The notes beneath the pieces are model-generated. The model was not told the origin of the DNA, did not search any database, and saw only the letters and a list, made by a program, of their open reading frames with translations. Shown piece by piece: positions 1 to 10,016 of a stretch of DNA of 64,000 nucleotides. The DNA is from Miniphocaeibacter halophilus (lineage in GTDB: Bacteria; Bacillota; Clostridia; Tissierellales; Peptoniphilaceae). Made by a program: the position numbers and the translations under genes. The first letter of the stretch is position 1, and each line of letters starts with the position of its first letter. The stretch is from contig NZ_CP066744.1 in the NCBI RefSeq assembly GCF_016458825.1, positions 1,485,868 to 1,549,867 on the forward strand, read 5' to 3'.

Positions 1-35
1 TATTGGATCAAAACAAAGCAAGATTAGCTAGATAA
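1..35 (+). CDS. 3' end of an upstream gene (partial, unidentified)
   Basis: One plus-strand frame stays open from base 3 and ends at a TAA at 33-35, giving a C-terminal tail LDQNKARLAR. It is too short to identify. In the E. coli-type purine cluster the genes upstream of ygeY are ygeX and ygeW, so it may be the end of one of these, but that is positional inference only. Confidence 0.3.
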   Translation, partial: LDQNKARLAR

Positions 36-116
36 TAAATAATAGAGTAAGTTATTAGAATTTTAGAATATATAATTAGAAATATAGACAGAGATTAATA
101 AGGGGGTATTTTACAA

Positions 117-1445
117 ATGGCAGTAGATTTTAAAAAGATTCAAGCAGCAGCTGAAGGTTATGCAGAAGATATGAACAAATTCCTTAGAGATTTAGTAAAC
201 CTATACGGCGAAAGTTGTGAAGAAGGTCCTAGAGCTAAGAGAATTAAGGAAGAAATGGAAAAATTAGGCTTTACTAAAGCTTGGATCGATGGACAAGGTA
301 ATGTATTAGGAGAAATGGGAACAGGAAAAAGCCTTATAGCTTTTGATGCTCATATAGATACAGTTGGAATTGGTAACAGAGATAACTGGAAATTTGATCC
401 AGTTGAAGGATACGAAAACGAAACTGAAATTGGTGGTAGAGGAACTTCTGACCAATTAGGTGGAATAGTATCAGCTGTTTACGGTGCTAAAATAATGAAA
501 GATTTAGATATGCTTTCAGATGAATATACAGCATTGGTAACAGGAACAGTTCAAGAAGAAGACTGTGATGGTAACTGCTGGTTATATATGATAGAACAAG
601 AAAATATCAAACCAGAATTTGTAGTTTCTACTGAACCAACTGACGGTGGAATCTATAGAGGTCAAAGAGGAAGAATGGAAATAAGAGTAGACGTTGAAGG
701 AGTTTCAAGTCATGGTTCAGCTCCAGAAAGAGGAGACAATGCTATTTATAAAATGGCTGACATTCTTAAAGAAATCGAACAACTTAATGAAAACCCAGCT
801 GATGACAGCGTAGAAATAAAAGGTTTAGTTAAGATGTTAGATGAAAAATACAATCCAGAATGGAAAGAAGCTAACTTCTTAGGAAGAGGAACTGTAACTA
901 CTTCTCAAATATTCTATACTTCACCATCAAGATGTGCAGTAGCTGACTCATGTTCAATCTCATTAGATAGAAGAATGACAGCTGGAGAAACTTGGGAATC
1001 TTGTATTAAAGAAATAGAAGATCTTCCATCAGCTAAAAAACATGGTGCTAAGGTTACAATGTATAAATACAGTAGACCTTCATGGACAGGCTTATCATAT
1101 GAGCAAGAATGTTATTTCCCAACTTGGGTAATTCCAGAAGATCATAAAGTGACTAAAGCATTAGAAGAAGTTCATAAAGGACTTTATGGAGATAAGAGAA
1201 TTGCTCCACCTAAAGCTGAAAAAGAAATAGAAAAAAGAGCAGCTAGACCATTAACAGACAAATGGACATTCTCTACAAATGGTGTTGCTACAATGGGTAG
1301 ACATAATATTCCAACAATTGGTTTTGGACCAGGTGCAGAAGACCAAGCTCATGCTCCAAATGAAATTACTTGGAAACAAGACTTAGTAACATGTGCAGCA
1401 GTTTATGCAGCATTACCAACTATTTATGTAGAAAACCATAGATAA
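117..1445 (+). CDS. ygeY: YgeY family M20 metallohydrolase, selenium/purine-linked
   Basis: This 442-residue protein is an M20-family zinc hydrolase of the YgeY group, found in anaerobic purine (urate) catabolic clusters and thought to act on an amide or ureide intermediate. The exact substrate is not visible from sequence. Metal-site motifs are in place: H79 and D81 in [11 protein letters not shown]112 in [10 protein letters not shown], the catalytic EE pair at 147-148 in [10 protein letters not shown]173 in STEPTDG, and a late His in [11 protein letters not shown]. The ATG follows an AAGGGGG ribosome binding site. It is the first complete gene of a cluster that continues with carbamate kinase, ygfK and ssnA, matching gene content of the E. 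coli ygeWXY-hyuA-yqeA / ygfK-ssnA region. It was assigned by motif and context, so a generic peptidase role is less likely. Confidence 0.9.
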   Translation: MAVDFKKIQAAAEGYAEDMNKFLRDLVNLYGESCEEGPRAKRIKEEMEKLGFTKAWIDGQGNVLGEMGTGKSLIAFDAHIDTVGIGNRDNWKFDPVEGYENETEIGGRGTSDQLGGIVSAVYGAKIMKDLDMLSDEYTALVTGTVQEEDCDGNCWLYMIEQENIKPEFVVSTEPTDGGIYRGQRGRMEIRVDVEGVSSHGSAPERGDNAIYKMADILKEIEQLNENPADDSVEIKGLVKMLDEKYNPEWKEANFLGRGTVTTSQIFYTSPSRCAVADSCSISLDRRMTAGETWESCIKEIEDLPSAKKHGAKVTMYKYSRPSWTGLSYEQECYFPTWVIPEDHKVTKALEEVHKGLYGDKRIAPPKAEKEIEKRAARPLTDKWTFSTNGVATMGRHNIPTIGFGPGAEDQAHAPNEITWKQDLVTCAAVYAALPTIYVENHR

Positions 1446-1467
1446 TAAGAACTTATTAAAATTAAAA

Positions 1468-1510
1468 AAACTGAATATATCCTAAGGGGGATATATTCAG
1501 TTTAGTTTTT
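1468..1510 (+). terminator. Hairpin between ygeY and arcC (terminator or attenuator)
   Basis: A perfect 15-bp stem (arms 1468-1482 and 1489-1503) with a TAAGGG loop is followed by AGTTTTT. It lies between two genes of one cluster and ends about 20 bases before the next start codon. It is therefore more likely a partial terminator or mRNA-stabilising hairpin than a full stop. Confidence 0.7.
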
Positions 1511-1521
1511 CAGGAGGAAAT

Positions 1522-2457
1522 ATGGGAAATAGAGTAGTATTAGCATTAGGAGGAAATGCGTTAGGTGATGATTTAGCAAGCCAAATGGAAGCTGTTAAAC
1601 AAACATCTAAGGCTATTGCAGACTTAATAGAAGCAGGTAACGAAGTAGTTATTGCTCATGGAAACGGGCCTCAAGTTGGAATGATAAATAACGCTTTCAC
1701 AGAGTATGGAAAAATAGATCCTAAATATCCATATATGCCTTTATCTATGTGTGTTGCAATGAGTCAAGCATATATTGGATACGATTTACAGAATGCTTTA
1801 AGAGAGGAATTGCGTAATAGGGGAATTAAAAAAACTGTTACATCTGTAATTACTCAAGTAGTAGTAGATGAAAAAGATCCGGCTTTCCAAAATCCAACAA
1901 AACCAATTGGTCCTTTTATGAATGAAGTTGAAGCAGAAGAAGCAACAAAAAGAGGTATGGTCGTAAAAGAGGATTCAGGTAGAGGATATAGAAGAGTAGT
2001 AGCTTCTCCAAAGCCAGTAAGAATTGTTGAAATCGATACAATTAAAGCTATATTAGATGCAGGTCAGGTAGTAATAGCTTGTGGCGGTGGTGGAATTCCA
2101 GTTGTAGAAGAAGGAAACCATTTAAGAGGCGTTGGAGCCGTTATAGATAAAGATTTTGCAAGTTGTGTTATGGCTAAGCAAGTTGATGCTGACAATTTTA
2201 TAGTTTTAACTGCTGTTGAAAAAGTTGCTATTAAATTTGGTACTCCAGAACAAGAATGGTTATCTTCAATGAATATAGAAGAAGCTAATGTTCATATAGG
2301 AAATAATGAATTTGCTCCTGGATCAATGTTACCAAAAGTTGAAGCAGCAATGGAATTTGCTGAATCAAAAGAAGGAAGAAAATCATTAATAACATCATTG
2401 GAAAAAGCACAAGAAGGTCTTGAAGGAAAGACTGGAACATGGATAACTGCAAAATAA
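1522..2457 (+). CDS. arcC: Carbamate kinase (YqeA/ArcC family)
   Basis: The 311-residue protein is a carbamate kinase. It interconverts carbamoyl phosphate plus ADP with carbamate (ammonia and CO2) plus ATP in the cytosol. The family signature is clear: N-terminal LALGGNALG, HGNGPQVGMI around residue 46-56, ACGGGGIPV in the second half, and the IDKDFASCVMA segment. Length is normal for the family. In a purine-degradation cluster it would recover ATP from carbamoyl phosphate released by a ureido intermediate, as proposed for yqeA in E. coli. An arginine deiminase role is less likely because no arcA or arcB is nearby. The start follows CAGGAGGAAAT, and ygfK begins 22 bases downstream. Confidence 0.93.
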   Translation: MGNRVVLALGGNALGDDLASQMEAVKQTSKAIADLIEAGNEVVIAHGNGPQVGMINNAFTEYGKIDPKYPYMPLSMCVAMSQAYIGYDLQNALREELRNRGIKKTVTSVITQVVVDEKDPAFQNPTKPIGPFMNEVEAEEATKRGMVVKEDSGRGYRRVVASPKPVRIVEIDTIKAILDAGQVVIACGGGGIPVVEEGNHLRGVGAVIDKDFASCVMAKQVDADNFIVLTAVEKVAIKFGTPEQEWLSSMNIEEANVHIGNNEFAPGSMLPKVEAAMEFAESKEGRKSLITSLEKAQEGLEGKTGTWITAK

Positions 2458-2479
2458 GCAGAAATATAGGGGGTAGAAA

Positions 2480-5400
2480 ATGAGTGAATTTATGAGACCT
2501 ATACCTTTCAAAGAATTAATGGAATGGTGTAGAAATGAATATAAAAGTCAAAATACAATTTTTGGTATACACAAAGATAAATTTTATAGAAATGAAAAAG
2601 GAACATATATTACAACAGTATTAGGAGATAAAATGGGTTCAGCTGTTGGTCCAGCTGCAGGTCCACAATCTCAATTAGCACAAAATATAATAGCTTCTTA
2701 TTTAACAGGTGCTAGATTTATGGAAATAAAAACTGTTCAAATTATGGATGGTGAAGAAATACAAAACGCTGTTGCAAGACCATGTATATTTGCTGAAGAC
2801 GAATGTTATAACTGTGAGTGGTCAACTGAGTTAACTGTACAACAAGCTTTTGAAGAATATACAAAAGCATATTTTGCAATTCAAGTTTTAGCTAAAGAAT
2901 TAGGCTTAGCAGACTATAAGGATTTTGCTTATAATATGTCAGTTGGTTATGACTTAGCAGGTATAAAGTCAGAAAAAGTAGATAACTACATAGAAGGGTT
3001 AAAGGATGCTTCTAATACTCCTATATTTAAAGAATGTAAAGAATATTTGAGTGATAATTTAAACAACTATATAAAATTTGGTTCTAGTGATTTAGAAGCT
3101 ATTTCACCAAATATTTGTCAATCCATAACATTATCAACTTTACATGGATGTCCAGCAGATGAAATAGAAAAAATTTCTCATTACTTATTAACTGAAAAGA
3201 AATTAAATACATTTGTTAAATGTAACCCTACAATGTTAGGTTATGATTATGTTAGAAAAACATTAGATAGCATGGGATTTGACTACATTTCATTTACAGA
3301 CCATCACTTTAAAAATGACTTACAATATGATGATGCAATAGAAATGTTCAAAAGACTAACTGAAACTTCTAAAAAAGAAGGATTGGCTTTCGGATTAAAG
3401 ATAACTAATACCTGTCCAGTTGATACAAAGAGAAATGAACTTCCATCTGAAGAAATGTATATGTCAGGTAGATCATTATATCCATTATCAATTAGTTTAG
3501 CAGCAAAATTATCCAATGAATTTAAAGGTCAATTACCAATAGCTTACTCTGGTGGAGCTGACGGTTTAAATATTAGAGACTTATTTAAAACAGGTATTCA
3601 ACCAATAACAGTTGCTACAACTATATTAAAACCAGGTGGATACAATAGATTCAAACAATTAGCAGAAGAAACTGAAGATTTATTAACACCTGAATATAAG
3701 GGAATAGATTACCAAGCATTAAATAAATATGCTGAAGAAGTTAAGTCTAATCCTGTTAACAATAAATTATATAGAGAAAAGGTAGCTTCAAGAAAGACTG
3801 ACAAAGAATTAGGTCTTACAGATTGTTATCAAGCTCCATGTAAAGATGGCGGTTGTCCAATTAATCAACAAATACCTGAATATTTAAAATTAGTTGCAGA
3901 AGGTAGATATGAAGATGCTATTAAAGTTATTGCTAATGACAACACTGCACCTACAATATTAGGTCAAATTTGTAGTCACCACTGTCAAGAATATTGTACA
4001 AGAGTTGACTATGAAAAAACTCTACAAATAAGAGATATGAAATTAATAGCAGCTGATAATGCTCAAGAAAAATTAATTAGTGAAATAAAACCATCAGACA
4101 TAAAGTCCAACAGTAAAGTAGCTGTTATAGGTGCTGGTCCATCAGGAGTTGCTGCTGCTTCATACTTAAGAAGAAATGGTATGAATGTTGTAGTATTTGA
4201 AAAATTAGCTAAACCTTATGGTATTGTTAGTCATGTTATTCCTAGATTTAGAATTTCTGATGAACAAATAAACAGGGACTTTAAAATAGCAGAAGCTCAA
4301 GGTGTTGAATTTAGATTTAATACAGAAGTAACTGACAGCTATGAAGAATTAAAGAAAGAATATGATTATATTGTAGTAGCTACAGGTGCTTGGAAAAACG
4401 GTGCTGCTCCTGTTAAGGAAGGTGCTGAAAACACAATAGACGCTTTAGATTTCTTATGGAAAATGAGAATGGAAGGCGGAATGGACTTAGGTAAAAAAGT
4501 AGCAGTAGTTGGAGCTGGAGACGTTGCAATGGACTGTTCAAGATTATCTAAGAGACAATTAGGAGTGGAAGAGGTTACTTTAGTATATAGAAGAACAGAA
4601 AGCTATATGCCAGCTACTCAAGAAGAAGTGGAAGATGTTAAAGCTGACAATATTACTATATTAGAATTAACTGCTCCTGTAAGTTATGATGGAAAAGTTT
4701 TAAAATGTGAAAAAATGAAACTAGGTGACTGGGATGCATCAGGAAGAAAATCTGTAGAAGGAACTGGTGAATTTATTGAACTAGAAGTCGATACAGTTAT
4801 AGGTGCAACAGGAGCTAAGGTTGATACATCTGCATTTGAAGCTAACGGATTAAACTTAGATGAAAGAGGAAGAGTTAAAGTTCTTGAGTCTAGAGAATCA
4901 AGTGTTGAAAATGTATATGTTATTGGAGACTGTAAAGCAGGTGCTTCTACAATAGTTAAAGGTATGGCTGATGCTAAATTTGCAGCTATGGATATTTTAG
5001 CTAAAGAAGGATTAGGAAATGACTTTACACAATTCGACTTCCCTGAGTATGATGAAGTAATTTATGAAAGAAGAGGAGTTCTTCAAAGACCATTAGAAGG
5101 AAAAGAAGAAGGATTACGTTGCTTAAAATGTGATCAAATTTGTGAAATTTGTACAGAAGTTTGTCCTAATAGAGCAAATGTTGCAATAGAAATAGAAGGA
5201 TTTAAAACTCCACATCAAATAGTTCATATTGATGGTATGTGTAACGAATGTGGTAACTGTGCAGTATTCTGTCCAACAGCAGGTAAACCATATAAGGATA
5301 AAATTACTGTTTTCTGGACTGAAGAAGATTTCATAGACTCAACAAATGTTGGTTTCTTAAGAATTAACGAAGATACATTTAAAGTTAGATTAGAAAATGG

Positions 5401-5518
5401 AAATATAATTGAACATAAATTAGGTGATGGACAATTATCTTATACATTAACTAGATTCTTAGAAACATTATTAGAAGATTACGAGTACTACTGGGCTCCA
5501 ACAGGAGTAGCTAAATAG
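2480..5518 (+). CDS. ygfK: YgfK, multidomain iron-sulfur flavoprotein oxidoreductase
   Basis: This 1012-residue protein is the YgfK type, often named putative selenate reductase subunit. Residues 1 to about 430 resemble a dihydroorotate dehydrogenase-like barrel. A GltD-type region with cysteine motifs follows (CKDGGCP and CSHHCQEYC, about 453-505). Next come an FAD Rossmann motif GAGPSG (551-556) and an NAD(P)H motif GAGDVA (678-683). Two ferredoxin-type [4Fe-4S] motifs begin at C881 and C921. This suggests electron transfer between NAD(P)H and an Fe-S/flavin partner in anaerobic purine reduction or oxidation. There is no in-frame TGA, so no selenocysteine. It follows carbamate kinase closely with a GGGGGT ribosome binding site. 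The true substrate is unproven. Confidence 0.92.
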   Translation: MSEFMRPIPFKELMEWCRNEYKSQNTIFGIHKDKFYRNEKGTYITTVLGDKMGSAVGPAAGPQSQLAQNIIASYLTGARFMEIKTVQIMDGEEIQNAVARPCIFAEDECYNCEWSTELTVQQAFEEYTKAYFAIQVLAKELGLADYKDFAYNMSVGYDLAGIKSEKVDNYIEGLKDASNTPIFKECKEYLSDNLNNYIKFGSSDLEAISPNICQSITLSTLHGCPADEIEKISHYLLTEKKLNTFVKCNPTMLGYDYVRKTLDSMGFDYISFTDHHFKNDLQYDDAIEMFKRLTETSKKEGLAFGLKITNTCPVDTKRNELPSEEMYMSGRSLYPLSISLAAKLSNEFKGQLPIAYSGGADGLNIRDLFKTGIQPITVATTILKPGGYNRFKQLAEETEDLLTPEYKGIDYQALNKYAEEVKSNPVNNKLYREKVASRKTDKELGLTDCYQAPCKDGGCPINQQIPEYLKLVAEGRYEDAIKVIANDNTAPTILGQICSHHCQEYCTRVDYEKTLQIRDMKLIAADNAQEKLISEIKPSDIKSNSKVAVIGAGPSGVAAASYLRRNGMNVVVFEKLAKPYGIVSHVIPRFRISDEQINRDFKIAEAQGVEFRFNTEVTDSYEELKKEYDYIVVATGAWKNGAAPVKEGAENTIDALDFLWKMRMEGGMDLGKKVAVVGAGDVAMDCSRLSKRQLGVEEVTLVYRRTESYMPATQEEVEDVKADNITILELTAPVSYDGKVLKCEKMKLGDWDASGRKSVEGTGEFIELEVDTVIGATGAKVDTSAFEANGLNLDERGRVKVLESRESSVENVYVIGDCKAGASTIVKGMADAKFAAMDILAKEGLGNDFTQFDFPEYDEVIYERRGVLQRPLEGKEEGLRCLKCDQICEICTEVCPNRANVAIEIEGFKTPHQIVHIDGMCNECGNCAVFCPTAGKPYKDKITVFWTEEDFIDSTNVGFLRINEDTFKVRLENGNIIEHKLGDGQLSYTLTRFLETLLEDYEYYWAPTGVAK

Positions 5519-5528
5519 ATAATAAAAT

Positions 5529-5558
5529 AAAGGATAATGAGTTAGTTCATTATCCTTT
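5529..5558 (+). terminator. Intergenic hairpin after ygfK
   Basis: A perfect 12-bp stem (5529-5540 and 5547-5558) with a 6-base loop lies between ygfK and ssnA. Only a weak T-rich stretch follows, so it is better read as a processing or partial-termination hairpin than as a strong terminator. Confidence 0.5.
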
Positions 5559-5592
5559 ACTTTAAATAAAGCATTTGAAAAGGAGATTACAA

Positions 5593-6918
5593 ATGATTAT
5601 AGGAAATGGTGTTCTTATTACTAACGATGCTGATAACAATTTTTATGATTGTGGAGCGGTTTTAGTAAAAGATAATGTTATTGAAGATATTGGTACATTC
5701 GAAGACATTAAAGCTAAATATCCAAATGAAGAAATAGTAGATGTAGAAGGCAAAATAATAATGCCTGGTATGATATGTGCACATTCACATATATACAGTG
5801 CATATGGTAGAGGAATGTCAACAAGTCAACCAATTACTGATTTTTATACTGTATTAGAAAATCAATGGTGGAGACTAGACAAATTATTAACTACAGAAGA
5901 TGTTAAATTAAACGCTTTAACAACTTATATTGAATCTATTAGAAATGGTGTTACAACTTTAATAGACCATCATGCTGGTCCTAATTCAGTTGAAGGTTCC
6001 TTATTTACAATAAGAGAAGCTGCATTAGAAACAGGAATGAGAACCTCTTTATGTTATGAAGTAACTGATAGAGATGGAATTGAAATAGCTGAAAAGGGAA
6101 TAAAAGAAAACGTTGACTTCATCAAAGCTTGTCAAGAAGATGATAAAGGCGACATGATAAAAGCTTTATTTGGTATTCATGCATCCTTTACAGTATCAGA
6201 TGATACTTTATACAAATCAAGAGAAGCTATGGAAGGCGTTTATGATGGTTACCATGTTCACGTAGCAGAAGGAATTGAAGACCAATACGAATGTTTAGAA
6301 AAACATGGTAAAAGAGTTGTAAATAGACTTCATGACTTTGATATGTTAGGACCTAATACATTAGCAGTTCACTGCGCGCATGTAAGCCAAGCGGAAATGG
6401 ATATTTTAAAACATACTAATACAAAGGTTGTTACAAATCCAGAATCAAATATGAATAATGCTATTGGTGCACCTCCAACTATTAAAATGATGGAAGAAGG
6501 CATAGTAGTAGGATTAGGTACAGATGCATATACTAATGATATGTTTGAATCATTAAAGGTTGCTAATATCTTACAATCACATAATGTTTGTAAACCAAGT
6601 GTTGGATTTATGCCTGCTATAGAAGCACAATTTAAAAACAACCCTATAATATTAGCTCAATATTATAACAAACCAGTTGGTAAATTAGAAAAAGGAGCTT
6701 ATGCAGATTTAATTACCTTAGATTATTTCCCACATACTCCAATTAATGCTAATAACTGGTATGGCCATTCAGTATTTGGATTTACAGGAAGACTTGTAAT
6801 AGATAATATGATCAATGGTAAATTCGTAATGAAAAACAGAGAAATACAAAATGTAGATGTAGATGCAATTCATGCAAAATCAGCTGAAAGAGCTGCTGAA
6901 GTTTGGAAATTTATGTAA
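5593..6918 (+). CDS. ssnA: SsnA-type amidohydrolase
   Basis: The 441-residue product belongs to the metal-dependent amidohydrolase superfamily, SsnA branch. Its relatives include guanine and S-adenosylhomocysteine deaminases, and it is tied to purine catabolic clusters. The first metal motif is CAHSHIYSAYGRG, a second His lies in VHVAEG, another in AVHCAHVSQ, and the metal Asp in LGTDAYTND. The frame could open at a TTG at 5575, but the ATG at 5593 is preceded by AAAAGGAGA at good spacing and its product begins MIIGNGVLIT as in the family, so 5593 is chosen. It likely deaminates or opens a purine-derived ring, with the substrate inferred only from context. A hairpin separates it from ygfK. 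Confidence 0.88.
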   Translation: MIIGNGVLITNDADNNFYDCGAVLVKDNVIEDIGTFEDIKAKYPNEEIVDVEGKIIMPGMICAHSHIYSAYGRGMSTSQPITDFYTVLENQWWRLDKLLTTEDVKLNALTTYIESIRNGVTTLIDHHAGPNSVEGSLFTIREAALETGMRTSLCYEVTDRDGIEIAEKGIKENVDFIKACQEDDKGDMIKALFGIHASFTVSDDTLYKSREAMEGVYDGYHVHVAEGIEDQYECLEKHGKRVVNRLHDFDMLGPNTLAVHCAHVSQAEMDILKHTNTKVVTNPESNMNNAIGAPPTIKMMEEGIVVGLGTDAYTNDMFESLKVANILQSHNVCKPSVGFMPAIEAQFKNNPIILAQYYNKPVGKLEKGAYADLITLDYFPHTPINANNWYGHSVFGFTGRLVIDNMINGKFVMKNREIQNVDVDAIHAKSAERAAEVWKFM

Positions 6919-6927
6919 CAAAATAAT

Positions 6928-6961
6928 ATAAGGTTAGAAATAGCTTTATTTCTAACCTTAT
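6928..6961 (+). terminator. Hairpin after ssnA
   Basis: A perfect 14-bp stem (6928-6941 and 6948-6961) with a 6-base loop follows the ssnA stop codon. The downstream sequence is AAACAGGATTTTTAATTTT, a T-rich but interrupted tract. It is a moderate terminator candidate before the 178-base gap to the permease gene. Confidence 0.6.
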
Positions 6962-7096
6962 AAACAGGATTTTTAATTTTAATTTTTTAATTTAATATTT
7001 TACATTATAATTACATATATTTAAATTGTCTTTATAGTTTTATATCGATTTATTAAAATTACTAAATGTAATTATGTAATAAATAGGAGGATAAAA

Positions 7097-8533
7097 GTGG
7101 ATAAAGGAAAAAAACACAAAAGTGAATCGCTATTTGTAATGGATAGTAATCCTAGTTTTGGTAAATGTTTACCAATCTCATTACAACATTTTCTAGCGAT
7201 GATAGTAGGTAATACATTACCTTCAATAGTATTAGCAGGCACATTAGCTGCAGAACATGGTTTTACACCAGAACAAAAAGTAGATTTAATACAAGCAGGT
7301 ATGTTTATAGCTGCAATAGCAACTTTCTTACAATTAATACCAGTACTTACTGTAGGAGCTAAATTACCGTTGATTATAGGGGTTTCTTTCTCATATATAC
7401 CTGTTCTTAATGACATAGGTAGAGTTTATGGAATAGAGGCTGTAATGGGGGCACAGTTAATAGGTGCTATAGCTGCCTTTATAGTAGGTATGTTAATAGG
7501 AAAAATTAGAAAGTATTTCCCACCAATAGTTTCAGGTACAGTTGTACTTACAATTGGACTCTCCCTATATTCTGTCGCACTTAATTACATGGCCGGCGGA
7601 AATAATGTTGGTAGAACACCGGGAGCACAAGATGCACCACCTTTTGGTAACTGGAGATTCTGGGTTGTAGCACTAGTAACTTTAGCAGTTGTATTAATTT
7701 GTAATATGTTTGCTAAAGGGTATTTAAAATTAGCTGCAATTTTAGTAGGTATAGTAGTAGGTTATATTGTTGCCCTATGTTTTGATATGTTCTTACCTCC
7801 AATGGTTAATAAGGCAGGGGAAGTAATAAAAATGATTAACTTCGATACCCTATCAACGTCTAGGTGGCTCGATTTTCCGAAAATCATGCCATATAAATTA
7901 AAATTCCCACCAGCTGCAGTTGCTACAATGGTAGTAATGTTTATAGTAAATGCTGTACAAGCAGTTGGAGATATTTCCTCAACTACAGTAGGTGGTTTAG
8001 ACAGGGAAGCTACAGATAAAGAAATTTCAGGTGGAATTAAAGCTAATGCTGTTTCATCTGCGATTGGTTCATTAATAGGGGCATTACCTCCAGCAACTTA
8101 CAGTCAAAACGTTGGTATAGTTGCAATGACTAAGGTAGTTAGTTTAAAGGTATTTAAAATAACAGCAGGACTTATTTTAGTAGCAGCATTTATACCTAAA
8201 TTTGGAGCTATAATGCTTACAGTACCACAAGCGGTAATTGGTGGAGCTACAGTTTCTGTATTTGCTCAAATTACAATGAGTGGTATGAAGCTAATAACAT
8301 CTGAGGAATTATCTATAAGAAATTCCACAATAGTTGGACTTGGTGTTGCACTAGGTATGGGAGTTACACAAATTAGTAAAGCAGCTTTCTCTACATTCCC
8401 AAGCTGGTTTACAATGATATTTGTTTCTTCTCCAGTAATATTAGCTACAATAATAGTATTCTTCTTAAACTTAGTTTTACCTCAAAAATCATTAGCTGAG
8501 GAACAAGCTGAAAGGGAAGAAATGGAAAAATAG
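7097..8533 (+). CDS. NCS2 uracil-xanthine permease family transporter
   Basis: The 478-residue polytopic membrane protein belongs to the nucleobase:cation symporter-2 family (XanQ/PbuX/UraA). The family QH motif is present near the N-terminus (SLQHFLAMIVGNTLP), and the substrate-helix motif appears as PPATYSQNVGIVAMTKVV. The C-terminus is short and charged. A xanthine or urate substrate is inferred from neighbouring purine genes, since sequence alone does not separate xanthine, urate and uracil carriers. The start is a GTG preceded by AGGAGG at seven bases. It has a 178-base upstream gap and its own downstream terminator, so it may be transcribed separately from ssnA. Confidence 0.88.
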   Translation: MDKGKKHKSESLFVMDSNPSFGKCLPISLQHFLAMIVGNTLPSIVLAGTLAAEHGFTPEQKVDLIQAGMFIAAIATFLQLIPVLTVGAKLPLIIGVSFSYIPVLNDIGRVYGIEAVMGAQLIGAIAAFIVGMLIGKIRKYFPPIVSGTVVLTIGLSLYSVALNYMAGGNNVGRTPGAQDAPPFGNWRFWVVALVTLAVVLICNMFAKGYLKLAAILVGIVVGYIVALCFDMFLPPMVNKAGEVIKMINFDTLSTSRWLDFPKIMPYKLKFPPAAVATMVVMFIVNAVQAVGDISSTTVGGLDREATDKEISGGIKANAVSSAIGSLIGALPPATYSQNVGIVAMTKVVSLKVFKITAGLILVAAFIPKFGAIMLTVPQAVIGGATVSVFAQITMSGMKLITSEELSIRNSTIVGLGVALGMGVTQISKAAFSTFPSWFTMIFVSSPVILATIIVFFLNLVLPQKSLAEEQAEREEMEK

Positions 8534-8540
8534 GACATAA

Positions 8541-8570
8541 GAAAAGCCGACAATAGTTGGCTTTTTTTTA
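8541..8570 (+). terminator. Terminator after the permease gene
   Basis: Arms AAAAGCCGAC and GTTGGCTTTT enclose a short AATA loop and are followed directly by a run of T. This is a standard intrinsic terminator just downstream of the permease stop codon. Confidence 0.8.
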
Positions 8571-8619
8571 TGTTTAAATTGGTGATATAATATTATTGTA
8601 AAGAAAGAAAGGTGATTAA

Positions 8620-9984
8620 ATGAGTTTACTAATTAAAAATATTAAAGTATGTAATGGTAAAGATGAATTTATTTCAGATGTATATATTGAAGAAGAAAAA
8701 ATAAAAGAAATAGGCAATAATTTAAATATAAAAGCTGATGAAATTATAGATGGTACTAATAAATTATTGTTACCTGGTGGAATAGATGTCCATACTCATT
8801 TTGATTTAGATTTAGGAGAGTTTGTTGCTGTTGATGATTGGGAAATAGGACCAAAAGCAGCTGCTTTTGGAGGTACAACAACTGTTGTTGACCATATAGG
8901 CTTTCTAGAAAGAGGCTCGTCATTACAAGCAATGGTAGATAGGTATTTTGAAATTTCAGAAGGTAAACCAATAATAGATTATAGTTTTCATGGTGTAATG
9001 CAAGAAACAACAGATGAAATGGTCGATGAAGTTGAAAAGCTTTTTAATGAAGGAATAGTAAGTGTAAAACTATATACAACATATGGTGGAAAATTAGAAG
9101 ATGACCAAATATTAAAGGTTTTACAAAAGGCGAAGGAAACAGGAACTGTAATTTGTGTACATTGTGAAAATGATGGTTCAATAAAACTACTAAGGGAAGA
9201 ATCTGAAAGAGAGGGTCATTTTGATCCTATTTATCATGCTAAAACAAGACCGAATGTAACAGAGGCCGAAGCGATTTCACGTCTTGCCTATTTGTCTAAA
9301 ATAGCAGGAGACCCTAAATTATACATTGTTCATACTTCTACAGCAGAAGGTTTGGAAGAAATAAAAAAAGCTAGAAGATATGGATTGAAAAATATTTTTT
9401 GTGAAACCTGTACTCAGTATTTAACATTAACAGAAGAAAAATACAAAGATCCTATTGAAGGTTTAAAATATATAATGGCACCTCCTTTAAGAACAAATAA
9501 AGATGTTGAGGCCTTATGGGAAGGTATAGCCAATGGTGATGTAGATGTTATAGCAACGGACCATTGTCCTTTTATGTTTAAGGAGCATAAATTAAAATAT
9601 AAGGAGGATTTTAAAAAGGTACCGGGAGGAGCACCTGGTGTTGAAGAAAGAATGGAAATTGTTTTAACAGAGGGACAAAAAAGAAAGATAAGCCTAAATA
9701 CTTTAATGGATAAGTTAATTTATAACCCTGCTAAAATATTTGGACTTTATCCTAAAAAAGGTAGTTTAGCAATTGGTTCAGATGCGGACCTAGTAATTTA
9801 TAATAAAGAAAAATATACAATTTCTCAATCTAATAGACATAGCTCTGTTGACTATACAGGTTACGAAGGATTCGAAGTGGATTTTAAAGTTGACACAGTT
9901 ATAGTAAGAGGTAAAGTAGTAATACAAAATAATGAAGTTCAAGTAGAAAACGGATATGGTAAATTTATAAAACGTAAGTTTTAA
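8620..9984 (+). CDS. hydA: Dihydropyrimidinase / hydantoinase-like amidohydrolase
   Basis: The 454-residue cyclic amidohydrolase opens ring amides such as dihydropyrimidines, hydantoins or related purine products. The binuclear metal site is complete: H58 and H60 in DVHTHF, K150 (to be carbamylated) in SVKLYTTY, a His in CVHCEND, a His in IVHTSTAEG, and D314 in ATDHCPF. Length is typical. E. coli hyuA sits in the equivalent cluster between ygeY and yqeA, whereas here it is the last gene, after the permease. The start follows AAAGGTGATTAA. A strong terminator follows. Assignment to a purine-derived ureide ring is contextual. Confidence 0.9.
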   Translation: MSLLIKNIKVCNGKDEFISDVYIEEEKIKEIGNNLNIKADEIIDGTNKLLLPGGIDVHTHFDLDLGEFVAVDDWEIGPKAAAFGGTTTVVDHIGFLERGSSLQAMVDRYFEISEGKPIIDYSFHGVMQETTDEMVDEVEKLFNEGIVSVKLYTTYGGKLEDDQILKVLQKAKETGTVICVHCENDGSIKLLREESEREGHFDPIYHAKTRPNVTEAEAISRLAYLSKIAGDPKLYIVHTSTAEGLEEIKKARRYGLKNIFCETCTQYLTLTEEKYKDPIEGLKYIMAPPLRTNKDVEALWEGIANGDVDVIATDHCPFMFKEHKLKYKEDFKKVPGGAPGVEERMEIVLTEGQKRKISLNTLMDKLIYNPAKIFGLYPKKGSLAIGSDADLVIYNKEKYTISQSNRHSSVDYTGYEGFEVDFKVDTVIVRGKVVIQNNEVQVENGYGKFIKRKF

Positions 9985-10016
9985 ACTTAATATATAAAAC
10001 CGATAAAAATATAATT

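Noticed and set aside
2480-5518. Possible selenoprotein, because YgfK is called a selenate reductase subunit.
   Set aside because: No in-frame TGA is present and the reading frame is continuous to TAG.
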